Source of the DNA: Parabacteroides timonensis
GTDB taxonomy: Bacteria > Bacteroidota > Bacteroidia > Bacteroidales > Tannerellaceae
Reading direction: 5' to 3'
Assembly: GCF_900128505.1 (NCBI RefSeq)
Contig: NZ_LT669940.1
Coordinates: 1,418,763 to 1,482,762 of the forward strand
Length of the DNA: 64,000 nucleotides
Below, piece by piece: positions 1 to 6,960 of the stretch. Positions within the stretch are counted from its first letter, which is position 1, and each line of letters starts with the position of its first letter. A program made the position numbers and the translations under genes. A model generated the notes under the pieces. It saw nothing but the letters and a program-made list of their open reading frames with translations, ran no database searches and was not told the origin of the DNA.

Positions 1-471
1 ATCGGTCATAATAATGAATTCGACTTGCGTGGTAAGGTTGAAAGCCTGTCGGAAAAAGAGCTTGTCTTCAACGTCACTTTTACTGTAGACATGATCCCTA
101 TACAGGTGAAATGTATTGCGAATCATTCTGATATCAATTATTCGGAAGCGATCTTGGGTACTTGGAGGTTAGAAGACGATTTTAAGCTGCGTTTTATCTA
201 TACTGCTGATGGGGTTGTTAAAAGGCAGATATTTACTCTTGGGGTTTGGGGAGATGTAGAAGATGGTTTTTGGGGTGATCCTGTTCCAGGGCTTTATTAT
301 TTGAATGGTTACCATATAGGACAGAATCTCGGTGAAACTGATAAGCCAGGTTATAATACATATACTTCTGTTTTTATCTCGATCGAAGGTGATTGGATGC
401 ACATGAAAGGTTATTGCTGGCAAGGAGGAGAAGGTTCTAAGATCGATACTTACTTTATACGCTTGAAGTAA
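1..471 (+). CDS. C-terminal part of a hypothetical protein (5' end outside window)
   Basis: The reading frame is open from base 1 to the TAA at 469-471, so this is the last 156 residues of a gene that begins before the window. An in-frame TTG at 25 is unlikely to be the true start because coding continues upstream of it. The visible part is rich in aromatic residues and beta-strand-like stretches (for example ILGTWRLEDD and GYCWQGGEG), which would suit a lipocalin-like or other beta-sheet fold. I see no catalytic motif and do not recognise the family. The next gene on the same strand starts 140 bases later with its own -7 box, so the two are probably separate units. Confidence 0.6.
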   Translation: MGHNNEFDLRGKVESLSEKELVFNVTFTVDMIPIQVKCIANHSDINYSEAILGTWRLEDDFKLRFIYTADGVVKRQIFTLGVWGDVEDGFWGDPVPGLYYLNGYHIGQNLGETDKPGYNTYTSVFISIEGDWMHMKGYCWQGGEGSKIDTYFIRLK

Positions 472-564
472 TTTTATTTGTATATGTGCCGGATTTAGTA
501 CCAACTAATAGGTAAATAGATATTTTTGATTGCTTCCGTTAATCTTTATTTGCCGAAGAATTGT

Positions 565-572
565 TATATTTG
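565..572 (+). promoter_or_regulatory. Bacteroidota -7 box TATATTTG
   Basis: Matches the Bacteroidota consensus TAnnTTTG and lies 39 bases before the ATG at 612. I see no clear -33 TTG at the usual spacing. Confidence 0.5.
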
Positions 573-611
573 TAGTTCAAGTAAAAAAGTTGTACTAAAT
601 CGTAATTAAAC

Positions 612-2606
612 ATGAAGACGAACCTTAGTTCTCAAATTACCCTGACGCGTATACCGCTCAGGTATTACCGTCCGGAAAACGCTTACGAGCAATCAGTTTT
701 GACTCGTTTTGAAAAGATTCCGACAAACATCTACGAATCGGCAAATGAAGGTTCTTTCGCGATCGCAAAGGAACTGGCATCACAAATACGCAAGAAGCAG
801 GATGCCGGCGAGCAGTTTGTTCTGGCCTTGTCCGGTGGACGCTCTCCTCAGAGTGTCTTTAAAGAATTAATCCGTTTGCATAAGGAAGAGCAATTGAGCT
901 TCCGTAATGTGATTGTATTTAATGTATATGAGTTCTATCCTTTGAGTGCATCGACGAATAGTAATTTGACTTACCTGAAAGAATCGTTCCTCGATCAAGT
1001 GGATATCGATCCGAAAAATATTTATTCGCCGGACGGTTCTATCCCTAAAGATGACATCTTTGAGTTCTGCAGACAATATGAACAACAGATACAGGCTGTA
1101 GGCGGTATCGATTATATCCTGTTGGGTGTCGGTCATGCAAGTAATATCGGCTTCAATGGTCCGGGTTCTTCGGTAAATGTAGGTACTCGTTTGGTGCTGT
1201 TGGATAACGATGCCCGTAAGGAAGCAGCCAGAACATTCAAGTCTATCGAGAATGTTCCTGCCAGTGTAATCACTATGGGTATTTCTACCATCCTGCGTGC
1301 TAAGAATGTTATATTAATGGCTTGGGGTGAAGATAAAGCCCGTATTATTGCTAATACAGTCGAAGGTAAGGTTAGCGAAGCGGTTCCATCTACTTATTTA
1401 CAGAATCATATGAATGTAAAGGTAGTTATCGACCTGTCTGCTGCTTACGAACTGACAAGAATCAGCCATCCCTGGTTGGTTACTAACTGCGATTGGGATA
1501 ACAAATTGATCCGTCGTGCTATCGTTTGGTTGTGCCAGTTGACTGGTAAACCGATCCTGAAGCTGACTAATAAAGATTATAGCGAACATGGTCTGGGTGA
1601 ACTGTTGGCATTATATGGCTCTGCTTATAATGTGAACATCAAGATATTTAATGATATCCAGCACACAATTACCGGTTGGCCCGGTGGTAAGCCGAATGCA
1701 GACGATACGAATCGTCCGGAACGTGCTACTCCGTATCCAAAGAAGGTGATCGTGTTCAGTCCGCATCCCGATGACGACGTGATCTCTATGGGTGGTACGT
1801 TGCGCCGTTTGTGTGACCAGCACCACGATGTACATGTCGCTTATGAAACATCTGGAAATATTGCCGTAGGCGATGACGAAGTAATCCGCTATTGCGAATA
1901 CCTGCGTGATGTTTGCGATAAATATTCTCCTAATGATACAGCCGTTAAGGATAAAGCAGAAGAGATCATTAAATACCTGCGTTTCGAAAAGGTAGAAAAT
2001 GGCGAACCTGAAAAGAAAGACGTTTTGTTTATGAAGGGTACTATCCGTCGTGAAGAAGCTCGTCACGGTTGTCGCTATTCAGGTGTGAAGGATGAAAACG
2101 TTCATTTCCTAGATCTGCCATTCTACGAAACAGGTCTTGTTAAGAAGAACGATCTGGGTGAAGCCGATGTAGCTATTGTAAAGAAACTGTTGCAGGAAAT
2201 TCAACCGGATCAGATGTTTGTTGCCGGTGACTTGGCAGACCCGCACGGAACACATAAGGTTTGTCTGGATGCTGTATTGGCTGCTATCGATGAACTGAAA
2301 GACGAAGAATGGCTGAAGCATTGCCGTGTTTGGATGTATCGCGGAGCATGGGCAGAATGGGAAATGGACCACATCGAAATGGCAGTTCCTATCAGTCCGG
2401 AAGAATTACGCTTCAAACGTAATGCGATCCTGAAACACCAGTCACAGGCAGAAAGCGCACCGTTCCTGGGTGACGACGAACGTTTGTTCTGGCAACGTGC
2501 TGAAGATCGTAACCGTGCTACAGCTGAATTGTACAAAGAATTGGGGCTGGCCTCTTACGAAGCAATCGAAGCATTCGTACAGTATATGATTCCGTTTGAG
2601 AAATAA
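612..2606 (+). CDS. NagB-like (glucosamine-6-phosphate deaminase family) / PIG-L deacetylase fusion protein
   Basis: 664 residues. Residues about 45-275 align with glucosamine-6-phosphate deaminase (NagB), and about 378-600 form a PIG-L/LmbE N-acetylglucosaminide deacetylase domain with the metal motif HPDDD at 385-389 and a later DPHGTH motif. By name such proteins are called glucosamine-6-phosphate deaminase, but the NagB catalytic set appears to be lost: compared with E. coli D72, D141, H143 and E148 I read Y106, A176, N178 and G183. The sugar-phosphate binding loop (SGGRSP, 74-79) is still present. The protein may therefore bind an amino-sugar phosphate with one half and deacetylate with the other, rather than deaminate. 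It is cytoplasmic (no signal peptide) and monocistronic, with a -7 box upstream and a strong terminator downstream. Confidence 0.85.
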   Translation: MKTNLSSQITLTRIPLRYYRPENAYEQSVLTRFEKIPTNIYESANEGSFAIAKELASQIRKKQDAGEQFVLALSGGRSPQSVFKELIRLHKEEQLSFRNVIVFNVYEFYPLSASTNSNLTYLKESFLDQVDIDPKNIYSPDGSIPKDDIFEFCRQYEQQIQAVGGIDYILLGVGHASNIGFNGPGSSVNVGTRLVLLDNDARKEAARTFKSIENVPASVITMGISTILRAKNVILMAWGEDKARIIANTVEGKVSEAVPSTYLQNHMNVKVVIDLSAAYELTRISHPWLVTNCDWDNKLIRRAIVWLCQLTGKPILKLTNKDYSEHGLGELLALYGSAYNVNIKIFNDIQHTITGWPGGKPNADDTNRPERATPYPKKVIVFSPHPDDDVISMGGTLRRLCDQHHDVHVAYETSGNIAVGDDEVIRYCEYLRDVCDKYSPNDTAVKDKAEEIIKYLRFEKVENGEPEKKDVLFMKGTIRREEARHGCRYSGVKDENVHFLDLPFYETGLVKKNDLGEADVAIVKKLLQEIQPDQMFVAGDLADPHGTHKVCLDAVLAAIDELKDEEWLKHCRVWMYRGAWAEWEMDHIEMAVPISPEELRFKRNAILKHQSQAESAPFLGDDERLFWQRAEDRNRATAELYKELGLASYEAIEAFVQYMIPFEK

Positions 2607-2626
2607 GAATAGTATTCTAAAAATAG

Positions 2627-2660
2627 AGAAGGTATCCCGAAAAGGATACCTTCTTTTTTA
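2627..2660 (+). terminator. Rho-independent terminator of the NagB/PIG-L gene
   Basis: Perfect 11-bp stem (AGAAGGTATCC / GGATACCTTCT), 6-base loop, then a T run. It begins 21 bases after the stop codon and lies between convergent genes. Confidence 0.9.
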
Positions 2661-2661
2661 A

Positions 2662-3252
2662 TTAATAGGTTGTACCCTGGAAAATGTTTGATTGAGAGTA
2701 TGGGATCAAGGTACCGACCATAGTCAAGTCTCTTCCTGAGAAGTTCGGGTCTACTGTAACAGTGGCCCGGTTACTACCGTTCATAAGAACCAGATTGACG
2801 GTGGCGGAGATGAAGATACCCTGTACGCTCATGGACAGGTAAACGTTACCGTCTTTATCCTGTTTGCTCTGTATATTAGATGCGCTACCCTGTACGGTAA
2901 CACCACCTAAACCATTAGGACCTGGATACGGAGAGTTGGAAGCGATCTGAACCATTGCCTGTCCGTCGTTCAAAGAGACGAAGTTTGTGTTAGAGTTCAC
3001 ATAGTAAACCATTCCGTTCATTGGTTGTACGGAGTTAGCTTCCAATACAAAAGACTGGTCAGTTATAGCTTGCAGGGCTGTGTTGAATTCCTGTTCGTCC
3101 ATGACGGCATCTCTTGCTTCTCTAGCTTCTTTTTTTTCTTTTCTTTCTAACTTTTTCTCTGCTTTTTCAGCGGCTTTACTCTGAGCCTGTACATGTGTCA
3201 TTCCCCCCATAATTAGAGTGAAAACGACGATAAAAGATACAATTCTTTTCAT
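2662..3252 (-). CDS. DUF4251 family exported protein
   Basis: 196 residues with an N-terminal signal peptide (hydrophobic core about 5-20, ending AQA/QSKA). A strongly charged Lys/Glu stretch at about 26-48 follows, and then a small beta-rich domain typical of the Bacteroidales DUF4251 family. Function is unknown; the protein should be periplasmic or outer-membrane associated. There is no lipobox cysteine. The charged linker looks like a coiled-coil spacer. It is convergent with the NagB-like gene and sits alone on its strand. Confidence 0.8.
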   Translation of the reverse strand: MKRIVSFIVVFTLIMGGMTHVQAQSKAAEKAEKKLERKEKKEAREARDAVMDEQEFNTALQAITDQSFVLEANSVQPMNGMVYYVNSNTNFVSLNDGQAMVQIASNSPYPGPNGLGGVTVQGSASNIQSKQDKDGNVYLSMSVQGIFISATVNLVLMNGSNRATVTVDPNFSGRDLTMVGTLIPYSQSNIFQGTTY

Positions 3253-3449
3253 ACGAATTTAGTTTAAAACGTTTTCAAAATGTAATAAAAAAACAAGCAA
3301 AGGGTGAAAAGGTTTCTGGCAAATAGGAGAATACAGATACTATAACATTCTAATATAGTTATTTGGTTAATCCTCGTATTTATTAAAGAAACTTTTATAT
3401 TATAGCAGGTTAGGCGGCTTGTCGGCTAGGTATTCAGCAAATTATCCAG

Positions 3450-3457
3450 TACTTTTG
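3450..3457 (+). promoter_or_regulatory. -7 box TACTTTTG before the comB-family gene
   Basis: Fits TAnnTTTG, 31 bases upstream of the ATG at 3488. The -33 element is not clear. Confidence 0.5.
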
Positions 3458-3487
3458 TAGGAATGTTGAAGATAAAAACGAGAAGAT

Positions 3488-4216
3488 ATGAAGATAGATG
3501 TTTGTTTCTCGCCGGCCTTGTACCCGGTATATCATAATCCGGAGGCGATTGTCGTAGTAGTGGATGTGTTTCGTGCAACGACGACGATGGCGGCAGCTTT
3601 TAAGAATGGAGTACGCAGTATCCGCCCGGTGGCAACCGTGGAAGAGGCGAAGGAATATAAGGAAAAAGGCTGGCTGGTAGGAGCTGAGCGTAATGTGAAA
3701 CGTTGTGATTTTGCGGACTTCGGTAACTCACCGTTCGACTATACTCCGGAGATGGTTTCAGGCAAAGATATCATCTTTACAACAACGAATGGAACGCGGG
3801 CTATCACGATCGCCAAATCGGCATACCGTGTTGTAACGGGTGCTTTTGTTAATCTGCAGGCGGTGGCCAACTATTGCTTGTTCCATAGGCGTGATGTTGT
3901 GGTTTTGTGTTCAGGTTGGCAGGATAAGGTGAATATAGAAGATACTTTGTTCGGTGGTGCTTTAGTAGATGCCCTTACTTTTACAGGTAAATACGAACCG
4001 GCTTCTGATGCCGCAATCATTGCCCGCGATATGTGGATGAATAATAAAGAGGACCTGATCGCTTATCTTGATCCGACCGACCATATGGCTCGCCTGAAAG
4101 CAAACGATCTGGCAGATTCAGTACCTTACTGCCTGACGCCGGATAGTGCAATTGTTGTGCCGGAATTGGTGATAGAAGGGGATACCTTGGTTTTGAGAAG
4201 AGTGGTTACGAATTAA
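3488..4216 (+). CDS. comB: 2-phosphosulfolactate phosphatase family protein
   Basis: 242 residues, full length for the ComB family (2-phosphosulfolactate to sulfolactate plus phosphate, a Mg-dependent step of coenzyme M biosynthesis in archaea). Family hallmarks are visible: the N-terminal VVVDVFRATTTM block (about 23-34), the GERN-type segment (AERNVKRCDFADFGNSP) and TTTNGTRAI (about 98-106). Gut Bacteroidales make no coenzyme M, so the real substrate here is probably another phosphorylated hydroxy-acid. It is followed after 25 bases by a Gfo/Idh/MocA oxidoreductase on the same strand, so the two are likely cotranscribed. Family assignment is firm; the reaction in this organism is inferred. 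Confidence 0.85.
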   Translation: MKIDVCFSPALYPVYHNPEAIVVVVDVFRATTTMAAAFKNGVRSIRPVATVEEAKEYKEKGWLVGAERNVKRCDFADFGNSPFDYTPEMVSGKDIIFTTTNGTRAITIAKSAYRVVTGAFVNLQAVANYCLFHRRDVVVLCSGWQDKVNIEDTLFGGALVDALTFTGKYEPASDAAIIARDMWMNNKEDLIAYLDPTDHMARLKANDLADSVPYCLTPDSAIVVPELVIEGDTLVLRRVVTN

Positions 4217-4241
4217 ATAAATAGAGGAAAAACAGAAAGGA

Positions 4242-5267
4242 ATGGCTACGATAAATAAAATACGTTTCGGAGTAGTCGGAACGAACTTTATAACAGACTG
4301 GGTGATTGCCGGTGCACGGGAGGATGAGCGTTTTGAATTGGTGGCAGTCTATTCGCGTACCCAGGAAACGGCGGATGCTTTTGCAACCAAACATCAGATA
4401 CCTTATACATTTACATCTTTGGAGGAAATGGCACAGAGTCCATTGATCGATGCGGTATATATTGCATCACCCAATTTCCTTCATGCTTCACAGAGTATCC
4501 TGTGCATGAAACATGGCAAACATGTATTGTGTGAGAAGCCTTTCGCCTCCAATGCGAGAGAGGTGAAGGAGATGATTGCCGTTTCCCGGGAGTACAACGT
4601 GACGCTGATGGAGGCAATGAAGCCCACGCTAACCCCAAACTTTCGAGCCGTTCGTGAGAATATACATAAGCTGGGGACGATACGCCGTTATTTCTCCTGT
4701 TATTGCCAGTATTCATCACGTTATGATAAGTTCAGGGAAGGTATAGTATTGAATGCTTTTAAGCCGGAGTTATCGAACGGTGCGATGATGGATATTGGTA
4801 TTTATACGTTGTACCCGATGGTCGTACTGTTCGGTCGCCCGCAAAAGGTGGAAGCGACAGGTGTGGTCCTTTCTTCGAGGGCAGACGGGCAAGGGGCAGT
4901 TAATTTCGTGTATGAAGGGATGAATGCAACTATCCTTTATTCAAAGATTGCTAATTCCTATCTGCCTACGGAGATACAGGGTGAGGAAGGAAATATCAAT
5001 CTGGATCGTATAAATATAATAGGAAAGGTTACTTATACTCCCCGCATCCCGGCGGGTGCAGGAAAGACAGCTGTTTCTGAACCGATAGATATAAGTGCGG
5101 TGACAGATAAAAATGAATATTATTATGAGGTGGCAGAGTTTATGGATCTTATACAGACCGGAAAACGCGAGTCGTCTATTAATAGCCATGATAACTCATT
5201 GATTACCCTGGAGATTATTGACGAGATACGGAGGCAGTTGGGGATTGTTTATCCGGCTGATAAGTAG
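4242..5267 (+). CDS. Gfo/Idh/MocA family NAD(P)-dependent oxidoreductase
   Basis: 341 residues. The N-terminal Rossmann fold starts with the GVVGTNFITDW segment in place of the usual GxGxxG, and the family signature CEKPFA appears at about 98-103, whose Lys is the conserved catalytic/cofactor residue. The C-terminal half is the alpha/beta substrate domain. Such enzymes oxidise or reduce sugars, inositols or their derivatives at a ring carbon. There is no signal peptide, so it is cytoplasmic, and it probably shares an operon with the ComB-family gene 25 bases upstream. The substrate cannot be read from the sequence. Confidence 0.88.
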   Translation: MATINKIRFGVVGTNFITDWVIAGAREDERFELVAVYSRTQETADAFATKHQIPYTFTSLEEMAQSPLIDAVYIASPNFLHASQSILCMKHGKHVLCEKPFASNAREVKEMIAVSREYNVTLMEAMKPTLTPNFRAVRENIHKLGTIRRYFSCYCQYSSRYDKFREGIVLNAFKPELSNGAMMDIGIYTLYPMVVLFGRPQKVEATGVVLSSRADGQGAVNFVYEGMNATILYSKIANSYLPTEIQGEEGNINLDRINIIGKVTYTPRIPAGAGKTAVSEPIDISAVTDKNEYYYEVAEFMDLIQTGKRESSINSHDNSLITLEIIDEIRRQLGIVYPADK

Positions 5268-5337
5268 TGGAGGGGGATTCACTATTTATCAGTTTAGATT
5301 GTTTCAGTTCTTGTCAGATGTGAACCAGTATGACCGT

Positions 5338-5427
5338 CCTTGTAGGGGCAGGTTCCAAACCTGCCCGTTGTGACAATGATTACATCCTGTCGATATTGGG
5401 CGGGTTTAGAACCCGCCCCTACGAGGT
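5338..5427. repeat. Paired inverted REP-like palindromes
   Basis: Two copies of a unit like GTAGGGGCRGGTTC-AACCYGCCC face each other, separated by about 30 bases. Each copy is itself a hairpin (GCAGGTT/AACCTGC and GCGGGTT/AACCCGC). It occupies the gap between a plus-strand gene end (5267) and a minus-strand gene end (5464). It resembles BIME-type intergenic repeats and could also act as a bidirectional terminator. Confidence 0.75.
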
Positions 5428-5463
5428 CTGTTATTTAGGTTCAATATTTTCTAATAATTATTC

Positions 5464-6729
5464 TTACACCTCTCTCAAAAAATACTTCGCCAGGAACTCC
5501 CAGTTCTCATGAATGATCGCTTTCCCGCGTTCCGGGCTATGCAAGCTTTTGGTCTGTGCATCGGCTAGCATACCTCGTTCTTCGAGTGCTTTCAACAGAT
5601 CCATGCTACAATGTTTGACGATGAAGAAGCCGAGGCCTTGTTCAGAAGCTTTCTTTTCGTCGTAGAAGGGATTCGCTTCGTCTTTGATGAATTCGATACC
5701 GTCTACTAAAAGCTGCAATCCCTCTTTGGGGGAAGCATATACGGCAAATTTGTCGAATTCGATGCAATCGGCCAACGGGGTATATTCGCTTTCTTCCAGT
5801 TTCAACTGTTCGGAGGCGAAGTCGATAAATTCCTGTTTGCTCTTCATGTAAAAGAGCAGTTTGTCGTTTGCGATCTCTGCGAATTTCTTATAGATATTTT
5901 TGTTGCTTTCTTCCCGTTCCTGAATAGCTGGGTCGACAAAACTTTCTGCACTTTCCGCACTTTCAACGAAGAAAGCATGATTCGGGTGTGTTTCCGGCAG
6001 GATCAGCGACAACCATTTCGGTGACGTGTAGGCCAGGAAAGCACTCCGGTCGATATATGACATTGAGTTATGGATGGCCATAAGCGCTTCGGAATTGCTT
6101 CTGTTTTCCGGGCTCTGGCTCCAGTATTCCTTAAGCGTCTCACTCAAATTGAACTTTGCGTCGACGGACAGGTAACTGTCGTAATGGAACCAGTGCAATA
6201 GCGGAACGTATTGCTCCGGTGTTTCATAGGATGTTTCCGGTGCGAAGAGCATCTGCATCTTGGTATTTTCGGGAGCGGTAGTCCATTCCTGGCAAAACAG
6301 TTGGTAGATGAGGCGTGCCGTCTCTTCGGTGGTAGGGTTATCCGGGTTGACAAAGGTGCCCTTTTTTACACCGTGATACTGTTGGAGATAATGCCAGAGG
6401 AGGAAACGAACGTCCTCGAAGTTGGCTTCATCGTCGTAATAATGGTCGCTGACAGTATAGAAAGGGACATAGTTGTCTGTTAGTTCCTTATACTGTGTGA
6501 TAAACGCTCGCCAGATATTCAGGCCGGAGATAACATCTTCGAAGTAAGCAGCCATACGCATACTTACCTGTATCGCATCTTCCTTTTCAAAGGAGTTTAC
6601 CAGGTCGGTATGTTCCAGTATTTCGTGTATCTGGTTGGCGATACGTGTATAATAAAGGTCGGTAGGACCGGATTGTTTATAGGGATGCAATTGCAGCCAG
6701 TCTTTCGGATAGATTTTAGTGTTCTTCAT
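5464..6729 (-). CDS. DUF3843 family protein
   Basis: 421 residues from the ATG at 6729 (MKNTKIYPKDW). The frame is open further upstream, but the codons above this ATG look non-coding and a -7 box lies at 6764-6771, so the inner start is preferred. It is soluble and acidic, with no signal peptide or membrane segment, and rich in Trp, Tyr and Glu. It matches the Bacteroidales DUF3843 family as I remember it. Function is unknown and no catalytic motif stands out. It is divergent from the TonB receptor gene at 6961. Confidence 0.75.
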   Translation of the reverse strand: MKNTKIYPKDWLQLHPYKQSGPTDLYYTRIANQIHEILEHTDLVNSFEKEDAIQVSMRMAAYFEDVISGLNIWRAFITQYKELTDNYVPFYTVSDHYYDDEANFEDVRFLLWHYLQQYHGVKKGTFVNPDNPTTEETARLIYQLFCQEWTTAPENTKMQMLFAPETSYETPEQYVPLLHWFHYDSYLSVDAKFNLSETLKEYWSQSPENRSNSEALMAIHNSMSYIDRSAFLAYTSPKWLSLILPETHPNHAFFVESAESAESFVDPAIQEREESNKNIYKKFAEIANDKLLFYMKSKQEFIDFASEQLKLEESEYTPLADCIEFDKFAVYASPKEGLQLLVDGIEFIKDEANPFYDEKKASEQGLGFFIVKHCSMDLLKALEERGMLADAQTKSLHSPERGKAIIHENWEFLAKYFLREV

Positions 6730-6763
6730 ATAATAACATTTATGTCTTGTTTTAATAAAGGCA

Positions 6764-6771
6764 CAAATGTA
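6764..6771 (-). promoter_or_regulatory. -7 box TACATTTG for the DUF3843 gene
   Basis: Fits TAnnTTTG on the minus strand, 34 bases before the chosen ATG at 6729. It supports that start over the longer open frame. Confidence 0.5.
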
Positions 6772-6921
6772 GTAAAAATTCGATAGCGATATGCGTCTGT
6801 GTGTTTCTACTGAAAGATATTTTAAGAGGGGATTAGTCTGTCTTTCGTATGTTGTCAACGAATTGTAATAACCGTTGTCGCATTGTCACATATTTTAAAT
6901 TTACCTGAAACATCGCACCTC

Positions 6922-6929
6922 TACTTTTG
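6922..6929 (+). promoter_or_regulatory. -7 box TACTTTTG for the TonB receptor operon
   Basis: Fits TAnnTTTG, 31 bases before the ATG at 6961, and argues against any start upstream of 6961. Confidence 0.5.
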
Positions 6930-6960
6930 CGGCAAATATAATGTAACAACAAGTAAAAGA

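Noticed and set aside
25..471. A complete small gene starting with TTG at position 25
   Set aside because: The frame is open to base 1 and reads as continuous coding sequence, so it is better treated as the end of a gene cut by the window edge.
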